This document shows, piece after piece, positions 1 to 6,119 of a DNA stretch of 6,136 nt; the stretch's first letter is position 1; each line of letters starts with the position of its first letter. A program made the translations under genes and the position numbers. Under the pieces are notes generated by a model. That model saw nothing but the letters and a program-made list of their open reading frames with translations, made no database searches and had not been told where the DNA came from. Origin of the DNA: an uncultured Campylobacter sp. (GTDB taxonomy: Bacteria > Campylobacterota > Campylobacteria > Campylobacterales > Campylobacteraceae); the NCBI GenBank assembly GCA_938041615.1, contig CALISV010000212.1, positions 1 through 6,136 on the forward strand, given 5' to 3'.

Positions 1-619
1 TCAGATAAACATCGATCTGCCGGTGACGGGCGACCTAAACGACCCAGACTTTAAATACGGCGGTATCGTCTGGGAAGCGGTTAAGAAGCTATTTGCCGAC
101 ATCACGCTGGCTCCGTTTAGATTTTTGGGTAATATGCTAGGGTTAAGCAGCAATGATCTAAATACTATCGACTTTATGCCAGCAAATGCCGAGCTAATCG
201 TATCCGAGCAGGCTAAGATAGCTGATTTTATCAAGCTAACGACGGCAAAACCTAAGATGAAGCTAAGCATCACTCCGGCCTACTCGGACGTGGACGTAAC
301 GGCGCTAAAAAACGCGAAACTAAACGAAAAAATCAGTCAAACGATGGCGCAAACGGGCAAGGACTACGCAGGAGCGCTCGCGTCGCTGGCTCCTAAAGAA
401 AAAAGTAGCGACGAAAAGTCGCTGCGGGAGGCTGCGCTAAAAGGCATCGAGGTGAAAAAAGAGCAGCTGCTAGATCTCGCTAACGCAAGAGCTCGGGCTA
501 TCAAGGCGGCCCTAGCGCAGGCTGGACTAGCCGAGGATAGGATAGTCGTCAAAAAGCCTGAAAAAACGGATGTCAAGCAAGGCGAATACTCAAGCGTGAT
601 GATGGGCGTGGCGGACTAA
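1..619 (+). CDS. DUF748 (AsmA-like) domain protein, C-terminal part
   Basis: The gene is cut by the window edge. Codons are in frame from base 2 and end at TAA 617-619, giving 205 visible residues. The opening stretch, L-P-V-T-G-D-L-N-D-P-x-F followed by a G-G-I-V-W segment, is the C-terminal signature I associate with DUF748 proteins. Next comes an I-D-F-x-P-x-x-A-E-L motif and a D-x-x-A-L-K motif. Near the end, L-A-N-A-R-A-x-A-I-K and E-D-R-I resemble the OmpA-like C-terminal fold that closes this family. Full-length members are usually very large, anchored in the inner membrane and spanning the periplasm. They belong to the AsmA/TamB/YhdP-like group linked to lipid transport to the outer membrane. 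That role is family knowledge, not shown here. The middle is rich in Lys, Ala and Glu (roughly residues 115-155) and probably helical. The gene contains no AAATTT word, unlike everything downstream. A 299-nt spacer with its own promoter candidate separates it from the next gene, so it is probably a separate transcript. Confidence 0.82.
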   Translation, partial: QINIDLPVTGDLNDPDFKYGGIVWEAVKKLFADITLAPFRFLGNMLGLSSNDLNTIDFMPANAELIVSEQAKIADFIKLTTAKPKMKLSITPAYSDVDVTALKNAKLNEKISQTMAQTGKDYAGALASLAPKEKSSDEKSLREAALKGIEVKKEQLLDLANARARAIKAALAQAGLAEDRIVVKKPEKTDVKQGEYSSVMMGVAD

Positions 620-659
620 ATTTGCGCGGTTGCGGCCTTTGTCGTATGGTTTTGCTTGA

Positions 660-717
660 TTTTGGGTGCGTAATCGTTTATCCGCTTTGCTTACGCCAAA
701 AGCATCTTGCGGATAAA
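660..717 (+). repeat. Interlocking inverted repeats, possible pseudoknot or 3'-UTR structure
   Basis: A perfect 9-bp inverted repeat pairs TTTATCCGC (677-685) with GCGGATAAA (709-717). A second one pairs GCGTAA (668-673) with TTACGC (691-696). It can be extended outward by TTTTG (660-664) with CAAAA (697-701) across a 3-nt bulge. The 5' arm of the 9-bp repeat lies in the loop of the other, so the two interlock as in an H-type pseudoknot, or else they compete. A third option is to nest TGCTT/AAGCA (688-692/700-704) inside the 9-bp stem. The element begins about 40 nt after the DUF748 stop. It could be a terminator, an RNA end-protecting structure or a small structured RNA. No T-tract follows it directly. 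Confidence 0.4.
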
Positions 718-833
718 TTTGCAAATTTTACTGGCCCGAACCCGCACTGCGAAAATGCTAAATTTAGCGCTATCTCCGCTTTTAAAATTTCAAAAATCAA
801 ATTTAATAAAATTTATACGAATTTCCAATTTCC

Positions 834-856
834 TCCAAATTTTACGCAAATTTGGA
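834..856. repeat. 9-bp inverted repeat overlapping the promoter
   Basis: TCCAAATTT (834-842) and AAATTTGGA (848-856) are perfect reverse complements around the 5-nt centre TACGC. The right arm overlaps the proposed -35 box at 852-857, which would suit an operator. The arms contain AAATTT, a word very common in this window, so part of the symmetry may simply reflect that. Confidence 0.45.
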
Positions 857-881
857 AATTCATCTCAAATTTGGATAGAAT
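852..881 (+). promoter_or_regulatory. Candidate sigma-70 promoter of the lipoprotein-comF operon
   Basis: A TTGGAA box (852-857, 4 of 6 against TTGACA) is followed after 18 nt by TAGAAT (876-881, 5 of 6 against TATAAT). Transcription would start near 888, giving a leader of about 30 nt before the ATG at 919. Campylobacter promoters often have a poorly conserved -35, so the -10 carries most of the weight. A second -10-like TAAAAT at 897-902 sits too close to the start codon to be the better choice. Confidence 0.4.
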
Positions 882-906
882 TTTGCTTGCGCGATGTAAA
901 ATTTAC

Positions 907-913
907 GAAAGGA
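907..913 (+). promoter_or_regulatory. Ribosome binding site that sets the lipoprotein start
   Basis: GAAAGGA lies 5 nt before the ATG at 919. It fixes the start there rather than at any codon in the open frame reaching back to 622. A lipoprotein signal peptide begins exactly at this ATG. Confidence 0.75.
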
Positions 914-918
914 TTTTT

Positions 919-1608
919 ATGAAAAATTTTATACTTTTATTTGCAGTGTTCCTTTTTACGGGATGCTTCGGGCTTTTCGAGAGCTCGCCGGAGGTCGCTC
1001 AAACTAGCGAAGGCAACGCCAAAGGCTACAAAGAAGTGATGCGCATCAAAGCAGACTGCTCCTCGTGCGCTAGCGGCGGTCAGGATATCAAGATAAACGG
1101 CACGGACTACACCAGCGACGTCGCGATAAAATGCTGCATCGCTCAAAGCAGGATCGACACTAGCGCTGCTATCAAAAAAGTCTATATCCACAAAATAGCC
1201 GACGAAAGAGCAGCGGATAGCGGCATAAAATTTATCTCCAAAAACGGCGCGAAAATGCTCTATCCAAAAGAGCGTCTTGAGAGACTTTTTCATCTTTTCT
1301 TACAAGACGAGCTGCTAAACCGCGGCATCATGGTCGTGGATAGCCAGACCTCGCCGTACACGTACCGCGTGGATTTTGCATTTACCGACTACGCAGCGTC
1401 GTATAGCGAGCCGTCGCAGTATCTAAGCGCGGCGATGAAGGGCAAACTAGGCGTCAAAAACATAAATAAAACCCGCGTACTAAACATCTCCACCAGACAA
1501 GACGTGCGCAAGCTTGAGGCCGAGGATACGCAGGACTTTAATCTCTACGTCTACCTTCTCGTTAAACAAGCTGCCAACAAAGCTGCCGAAGAGATATCAA
1601 AACTATAA
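919..1608 (+). CDS. Lipoprotein with C-x-x-C and C-C motifs, distantly YajG-like
   Basis: The protein is 229 aa, starting at ATG 919 behind GAAAGGA. Residues 1-16 form a short lipoprotein signal: two positions from the start a Lys, a hydrophobic core, then L-F-T-G-C with Cys16 as the lipidated residue. The mature protein should be anchored in the outer or inner membrane, facing the periplasm. I do not recognise a named family with certainty. Visible features are Cys47-x-x-Cys50 and Cys72-Cys73, which could form disulfides or bind a metal. A V-x-I-x-x-I-x-D-x-R-A motif (88-98) is shared with the next protein and resembles the start of YajG-type lipoproteins. The C-terminal helix is rich in Ala and Lys. 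In C. jejuni the lipoprotein gene mapA lies upstream of the comF-like gene, so this gene or its neighbour occupies that place. I cannot tell whether they are homologous. It is the first gene of a tight cluster, 9 nt ahead of the next lipoprotein. Confidence 0.85.
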   Translation: MKNFILLFAVFLFTGCFGLFESSPEVAQTSEGNAKGYKEVMRIKADCSSCASGGQDIKINGTDYTSDVAIKCCIAQSRIDTSAAIKKVYIHKIADERAADSGIKFISKNGAKMLYPKERLERLFHLFLQDELLNRGIMVVDSQTSPYTYRVDFAFTDYAASYSEPSQYLSAAMKGKLGVKNINKTRVLNISTRQDVRKLEAEDTQDFNLYVYLLVKQAANKAAEEISKL

Positions 1609-1617
1609 AGGAAAAAT

Positions 1618-2178
1618 ATGAAAAAATTAGTTTTTTACGCCATTGCCGCCGCGCTTTTTGCCGCGGTCATGAGCGGATGTTCGCAGCGCAGCTCGGTGTT
1701 AAATTTAACCCCGTATCAATCAACCTCAAACCAGATGGGCTACCAAAAAAATATCCGCATAAATAGCATCGAGGACGCTCGCGCCAACAAAAGCATAGTC
1801 GCCACTATCACGGGCAGCAACGGTGACGTCAAAGAGTACGTCACGCTACAAAACAGCATCGAGGGCTGGCTGCAAGACGGTCTTAGCACCGAACTTAAGC
1901 GCCTAGGAGCAAATTTGAGCGACTTTGGCGATATCGTCGTGGACGTGAGGATCGTCGAGCTTAAAGCAAATCTAAGCGGCTACTCCACCGACAACCTAAA
2001 AGGCTCGGCAAAGCTTGCGATAACGGTGCACAGAGGCGATCAGACCATCACCAAAAACGTCTCGCAGGAGCAGACCAAATTTGCCCCGATTCACACGAGC
2101 GGCGCGTTTAAGAGCTTCTTTGACGAACTACTACAAGACATCGTAAAACGCGCGGCAATCCAAATTCTAAAAAGCTGA
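1618..2178 (+). CDS. YajG-like lipoprotein
   Basis: The protein is 186 aa. The ATG at 1618 has AAAGGA (1607-1612) 5 nt upstream, and this site overlaps the stop of the previous gene. The signal peptide ends in V-M-S-G-C with Cys21 lipidated; Ser22 follows, which in enteric bacteria would favour outer-membrane sorting. The mature part carries I-x-I-x-x-I-x-D-x-R-A (46-56), a W-L-Q-D-G-L helix (about 85-90), then V-V-D-V-R-I and K-L-A-I strands, and ends in an amphipathic helix. This layout matches the YajG lipoprotein family (about 190 aa). Members are usually outer-membrane lipoproteins of poorly known function. The same layout is visible in the upstream lipoprotein, so the two look like old tandem duplicates. 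The stop overlaps the next start (TGATG), so the two genes are probably cotranscribed and translationally coupled. Confidence 0.88.
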   Translation: MKKLVFYAIAAALFAAVMSGCSQRSSVLNLTPYQSTSNQMGYQKNIRINSIEDARANKSIVATITGSNGDVKEYVTLQNSIEGWLQDGLSTELKRLGANLSDFGDIVVDVRIVELKANLSGYSTDNLKGSAKLAITVHRGDQTITKNVSQEQTKFAPIHTSGAFKSFFDELLQDIVKRAAIQILKS

Positions 2179-2750
2179 TGAGATGCGCTAACTGCGGGCA
2201 TCTGAGTCTGGGCGTGATCTGTCAAATTTGCAAAGATCACCTGCTCTCCTCGCCCGCAAGGACGCGCGTTTTGGACGGCGATTTTAAAATTTACAGCTTT
2301 TTTGACTACTCCGAAGTTAAAAATTTACTCCACTCAAAGCACCTATTTCACGGCTCTTTCGTCTACGGCGCGCTTGCAAATTTGAGTTTTAAGATTTTTG
2401 CACGCAAATTTAGCTTCGGCTCGCCCGTAAACGCCGTACCTATCGATGACAAAACGACTAGCGGCTACTCGCATACGGCGATTTTGGCTCGCGCGTTAAA
2501 AAGCGCGGAAATCCATCCGCTTTACGCCTGCTTGCACGCGGACTCAAACGTCAGCTATCACGGCAAAGACCTCGCCTTTCGCCTAAAAAATCCGCGAAAT
2601 TTTAAGCTCTTAAAAACGCCTAAATTCCCAGTTATCTTGATAGATGATATCGTGACGACGGGCACGACGATAGACGAAGCTAGACGGACGCTGCAAAAAG
2701 CCGGCTGCGAGGTGCTTTTCGCACTCACGCTTGCGGATGCGAGGTATTAA
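2178..2750 (+). CDS. ComF-family phosphoribosyltransferase-like protein
   Basis: The protein is 190 aa and starts at ATG 2178, inside TGATG at the end of the lipoprotein gene. No good ribosome binding site precedes it, which suggests translational coupling. Two Cys pairs at the N-terminus (C3-x-x-C6 and C15-x-x-C18) fit the zinc finger of ComF/ComFC proteins. A G-Y-S-H-x-x-x-L-A-R-A-L segment stands where the family usually has a G-[FY]-N-Q motif. V-I-L-I-D-D-I-V-T-T-G-T-T (152-164) is a complete PRPP-binding loop with the acidic pair D156-D157. ComF proteins are cytoplasmic and needed for natural transformation in several bacteria; the exact reaction is not settled. In C. jejuni the gene just upstream of gyrA, Cj1028c, is of this type and, as I recall, was named ctsW in a transformation screen. 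The synteny makes orthology likely. It is shorter than typical ComF proteins (about 220-240 aa). Confidence 0.88.
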   Translation: MRCANCGHLSLGVICQICKDHLLSSPARTRVLDGDFKIYSFFDYSEVKNLLHSKHLFHGSFVYGALANLSFKIFARKFSFGSPVNAVPIDDKTTSGYSHTAILARALKSAEIHPLYACLHADSNVSYHGKDLAFRLKNPRNFKLLKTPKFPVILIDDIVTTGTTIDEARRTLQKAGCEVLFALTLADARY

Positions 2751-2870
2751 AATTTGACTCAATCAGGGCAAAATGCGGGCGCAAATTTAGCATTTTAAAA
2801 CAATTCTCAAACATCCCCAAATTTCGGTCAAATTTAACCTCATCTGGCCGCAAGAAAACATATCCATTTA

Positions 2871-2919
2871 GCAAGTTTTTATCAAATTTAAGCTAAAATC
2901 GGCAAGTAAATTTTAAGGA
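2871..2919 (+). promoter_or_regulatory. Candidate gyrA promoter and ribosome binding site
   Basis: TAAAAT (2894-2899) is a good sigma-70 -10 box. It follows AT-rich sequence with short T-runs (TTTTT at 2876-2880, ATTT at 2886-2889), as is common in Campylobacter promoters that lack a clear -35. AAGGA (2915-2919) sits 5 nt before the gyrA ATG. The whole spacer is 174 nt and no other gene is visible in it. It carries several AAATTT copies. Confidence 0.5.
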
Positions 2920-2924
2920 TAAAA

Positions 2925-5546
2925 ATGGAAGAAAATCTACTCAATCAAAATCAAGACATCCAAACCGTCGACATCGAAGAGTCGATAAAAACGAGCTACC
3001 TCGACTACTCGATGAGCGTCATCGTCGGTCGCGCCCTGCCTGATGTCAGAGACGGCCTAAAGCCCGTTCATAGACGTATCCTATACGCGATGAACAACCT
3101 AGGAGTCGGTAGCCGTAGCCCGTATATGAAATCCGCGCGTATTGTTGGCGAGACTATGGGTAAATATCACCCGCACGGCAATCTAGCCATCTACGATGCG
3201 CTCGTGCGTATGGCGCAGAAATTTTCCATGCGCTATCCGACTGTCGACGGCCAAGGAAACTTCGGCTCCATCGACGGCGACGGCGCAGCAGCAGAGCGTT
3301 ATACCGAAGCTAGGATGACTAATCTCACCGAAGAAATCTTACGCGATATCGAAAAAGACACGGTTGATTTTATCCCAAACTACGACGACAGAGAGACCGA
3401 GCCCGACGTCCTGCCTAGCCGCGTGCCAAATTTGCTTCTAAACGGCTCTAGCGGTATCGCCGTCGGTATGGCGACGAATATCCCGCCGCACAGCCTTGAC
3501 GAGCTAATCGACGGGCTTTTACTCGTACTTGAAAATAAAAACGCGACGCTAGAAGAGGTGATGCAGTACATAAAAGGGCCGGATTTCCCGACTGGCGGGA
3601 TAATATTTGGCAAAAAAGGCATCATCGAGGCCTACCGCACGGGACGCGGCCGCGTAAAACTACGCGCCAAAACCCATATCGAAAAAAAGCCGAACAAAGA
3701 CGTCATCGTCGTAGACGAGCTGCCGTATCAGACGAACAAAGCCCGCCTCATCGAGCAGATCGCCGAGCTGGTTAAAGAAAAACAGATCGAAGGCATCAGC
3801 GAAGTGCGCGACGAGTCCGATAAAGACGGCATCCGCGTCGTCATCGAGCTAAAACGCGACGCGATGAGCGACATCGTGCTAAATAACCTATTTAAATCAA
3901 CCACGATGGAGAGCACTTTTGGCGTTATTATGCTTGCTATTAATAACAAAGAGCCAAAGGTATTTAACCTTATCGAGCTACTTAAGCTATTTTTAAATCA
4001 CAGAAAAACAGTCATCATTAGAAGGACGATATTCGAGCTTGAAAAAGCGCGCGCAAGAGCCCACATCTTAGAGGGTCTAAAGATCGCACTTGATAACATC
4101 GACGAGGTGATCGAGCTTATTAGAAATAGTGCTGATACAGCCGTTGCTAGAGAAGGCTTGATGAGCAAATTTAACCTCTCAGAGCTTCAAGCAAACGCTA
4201 TCCTTGATATGCGTTTAAGCAAGCTTACAGGCCTAGAGAGAGAAAAACTAGAGGCCGAGCTAGCTGAGCTTATGGCTGAGATCGCAAGACTTGATGAAAT
4301 TTTAAAGAGCGAAACCTTGCTAGAAAAACTAATCAAAGACGAGCTGCTTGAGATAAAAAATAAATTTAAAGTGCCGCGCATCACCGAGATCGTGGATGAT
4401 TACGACGATATCGACATCGAGGACCTCATCCCTAACGAAAACATGGTCGTAACTATCACGCACCGAGGCTACATCAAGCGCGTGCCGAGCAAGCAGTACG
4501 AGAAGCAAAAACGCGGCGGTAAGGGCAAGGTCGCGGTAACCACGTACGACGACGACTTCATCGAGAGCTTCTTTACGAGCAACACTCACGATACGCTGAT
4601 GTTCGTGACCGACCGCGGACAGCTTTATTGGCTCAAAGTTTATAAAATCCCTGAAGGAAGCCGCACGGCAAAAGGCAAAGCGGTAGTAAATCTCATCCAG
4701 CTACAGCCTGATGAAAAGATCAAGGCGATCATCCCGACGACCGATTTTGCCCAGAGTAAATCGCTCGCGTTTTTCACTAAAAACGGCATCGTAAAACGCA
4801 CAAATTTAAGTGAGTTTAAAAATATCCGCTCAGTTGGCGTAAGAGCGATCAGTCTTGACGAGAACGACGAGCTTGTAACTGCGCTCATTGCTCAAACATA
4901 CGATGATATGCCGGTCACTGACCCTGAAAATGAGCTAAGCGTAGAGAGCGAAGTGCTTGAGATAGAAGAGATACAAAACGAGATTGATGAAGATAGTGCA
5001 AACGCCGAAGAGGACGCAAACTCAGGCGATGAGACAATGCTATTTGTAGTTACCAAAAAGGGCATGTGTCTTAAATTTAAGATCAGCAAAGTTCGCCAAA
5101 TGGGTAGAACGGCACGCGGCGTAACTGGTATCAAATTTAAAGAGCCAGGCGACGAGGTCGTAGGTGCTGCGGTCATCGAAAGCAATGACCAAGAAATTTT
5201 AAGCATATCTCAAAAAGGTATCGGCAAGCGAACAACCGCTGATGAGTACCGCTTGACAAATCGTGGTGGCAAAGGCGTCATCTGCATGAAGCTAACAAGC
5301 AGAACAGGCGATCTAGTGGGCGTTGTGATGGTTGATGAAGAGCAAGATCTTATGGCTCTAACATCAAGCGGTAAGATGATAAGAGTCGATATGCAAAGCA
5401 TCCGCAAAGCAGGACGTAACACAAGCGGCGTGATCGTCGTAAATGTCGATGGCGATGATGTTGTAAGCATCGCAAGATGCCCTAAGGCAGATGATGGCGA
5501 AGATGAGGACGAAGCACCAAGCGAAGATATGGGGCTTTTGGAATAA
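2925..5546 (+). CDS. gyrA: DNA gyrase subunit A
   Basis: The protein is 873 aa, complete, and slightly longer than C. jejuni GyrA as I recall it (about 863 aa). With GyrB it forms the A2B2 gyrase that introduces negative supercoils using ATP; GyrA cuts and rejoins DNA and wraps it. The winged-helix domain carries the catalytic pair Arg125-Tyr126 (E. coli 121-122). Ile178 in S-S-G-I-A-V-G-M-A-T-N is the DNA-bending Ile (E. coli 174). The tower and coiled coil run to about residue 500. The C-terminal pinwheel carries the GyrA box Q-K-R-G-G-K-G (528-534) and a degenerate N-R-G-G-K-G (779-784). Two acidic stretches stand out: a linker at 660-703 with 19 Asp/Glu and no Lys/Arg, and a tail from about 855. 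The quinolone-pocket region is unusual: Asn86-Leu87 stand where E. coli has Asp82-Ser83, Asp91 is kept, and Glu124 replaces the common Met. Base composition shifts along the gene. The start follows AAGGA by 5 nt and leads into the usual N-terminal region. Confidence 0.98.
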   Translation: MEENLLNQNQDIQTVDIEESIKTSYLDYSMSVIVGRALPDVRDGLKPVHRRILYAMNNLGVGSRSPYMKSARIVGETMGKYHPHGNLAIYDALVRMAQKFSMRYPTVDGQGNFGSIDGDGAAAERYTEARMTNLTEEILRDIEKDTVDFIPNYDDRETEPDVLPSRVPNLLLNGSSGIAVGMATNIPPHSLDELIDGLLLVLENKNATLEEVMQYIKGPDFPTGGIIFGKKGIIEAYRTGRGRVKLRAKTHIEKKPNKDVIVVDELPYQTNKARLIEQIAELVKEKQIEGISEVRDESDKDGIRVVIELKRDAMSDIVLNNLFKSTTMESTFGVIMLAINNKEPKVFNLIELLKLFLNHRKTVIIRRTIFELEKARARAHILEGLKIALDNIDEVIELIRNSADTAVAREGLMSKFNLSELQANAILDMRLSKLTGLEREKLEAELAELMAEIARLDEILKSETLLEKLIKDELLEIKNKFKVPRITEIVDDYDDIDIEDLIPNENMVVTITHRGYIKRVPSKQYEKQKRGGKGKVAVTTYDDDFIESFFTSNTHDTLMFVTDRGQLYWLKVYKIPEGSRTAKGKAVVNLIQLQPDEKIKAIIPTTDFAQSKSLAFFTKNGIVKRTNLSEFKNIRSVGVRAISLDENDELVTALIAQTYDDMPVTDPENELSVESEVLEIEEIQNEIDEDSANAEEDANSGDETMLFVVTKKGMCLKFKISKVRQMGRTARGVTGIKFKEPGDEVVGAAVIESNDQEILSISQKGIGKRTTADEYRLTNRGGKGVICMKLTSRTGDLVGVVMVDEEQDLMALTSSGKMIRVDMQSIRKAGRNTSGVIVVNVDGDDVVSIARCPKADDGEDEDEAPSEDMGLLE

Positions 5547-5590
5547 AATTTGCTGTTAAATTTTAAATAAAAGCATAAAAAAGGTTGTTT

Positions 5591-6091
5591 ATGAAGATTA
5601 AAATTTTGTTTTTTGCTGTGATGGTGGCGCTTTTTAGTGGCTGCACATTTAATGGCTTTATGGGCGAGCCAACAAACACATCAAACCGCAACGTAGTCAT
5701 CCAAAAGGTCGATAAAGACGATCTTAGAGAGGTGATGAAAAAAGAGAAGATGATATATGATAGCGCTCCAAGAGAGACTACATTTAGAGCCACAGGCGAG
5801 GGGATAGCTCCGCTAAATTCGCTCTCGTACGCTCAGTCGGTTACTCTTGCAAAAAGAGCAGCGATGGCTGATGCTTATTCGCAGCTTGCAGGTAAGCTTT
5901 ACGGCGTAAAGATCAATGCTGAAGATACCGTTAGAGATGCGATGCTAAACGACTCATCTATCACTTCAAAGGTTCAAGGTCTTGTCAAAAACGCAAGGAT
6001 CGTGAATGAAAATTTCAAAGACGGGCTTTATAAGGTAAATATGGAGCTTAAGATAGACGAAGATAAGTGGCGAGAAGTCTTTTCTTACTAA
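5591..6091 (+). CDS. flgP: Flagellar basal-disk lipoprotein FlgP (LPP20 family)
   Basis: The protein is 166 aa. I place the start at ATG 5591, 6 nt after AAAAAAGG (5577-5584); an in-frame TTG at 5585 touches that site and is rejected. Residues 1-18 are a lipoprotein signal ending L-F-S-G-C, with Cys18 lipidated. The mature protein has the LPP20-type layout: A-T-G-E-G (around 60-64), then a helix with L-A-K-R-A-A-M-A-D-A-Y (about 80-90), then V-K-N-A-R-I and a closing strand. In C. jejuni FlgP (about 171 aa) lies directly downstream of gyrA, is an outer-membrane lipoprotein and builds the basal disk of the high-torque flagellar motor; mutants are non-motile. The same position, length and features make the assignment firm. 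Only 44 nt separate it from gyrA, with no convincing terminator, so read-through from gyrA is plausible. I saw no sigma-28 or sigma-54 promoter in the spacer. Confidence 0.87.
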   Translation: MKIKILFFAVMVALFSGCTFNGFMGEPTNTSNRNVVIQKVDKDDLREVMKKEKMIYDSAPRETTFRATGEGIAPLNSLSYAQSVTLAKRAAMADAYSQLAGKLYGVKINAEDTVRDAMLNDSSITSKVQGLVKNARIVNENFKDGLYKVNMELKIDEDKWREVFSY

Positions 6092-6119
6092 CGATACTTT
6101 TAAATTTCGCCTTTTGCCT

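Larger units (their letters stand above)
620..918. other. AT-rich spacer between the DUF748 gene and the lipoprotein operon
   Basis: This 299-nt stretch has no supported gene. A frame stays open from 622 into the lipoprotein gene, but it lacks a start with a ribosome binding site and its composition is that of a spacer. GC is moderate up to about 760 and falls sharply after that. The spacer holds two interlocking inverted repeats (660-717), a 9-bp hairpin (834-856), a sigma-70-like promoter (852-881) and about ten copies of AAATTT. No clean stem followed by a T-tract was found for the DUF748 gene; the repeats at 660-717 are the best terminator candidate, and a weak one. Confidence 0.7.

Noticed and set aside
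622..918. N-terminal extension of the first lipoprotein (328 aa version)
   Set aside because: No start codon with a ribosome binding site; the stretch translates AT-rich spacer, and a full lipoprotein signal with GAAAGGA begins at 919.
937..1293. 118-aa minus-strand ORF opposite the first lipoprotein
   Set aside because: Lies wholly within the lipoprotein gene and has no recognisable domain or convincing upstream signals; a shadow of GC-rich coding sequence.
2770..2796. Terminator after the comF-like gene
   Set aside because: AAAATGC/GCATTTT gives only a 7-bp AT-rich stem with a 13-nt loop and no T-tract; too weak to call.
4892..5206. 104-aa minus-strand ORF opposite gyrA
   Set aside because: Ser/Thr-rich translation of the complement of the acidic linker and the pinwheel; the composition is the usual antisense shadow.
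5585..5590. TTG start two codons upstream of the flgP ATG
   Set aside because: It abuts the AAGG ribosome binding site, leaving no spacing; ATG 5591 has normal spacing and starts the signal peptide.
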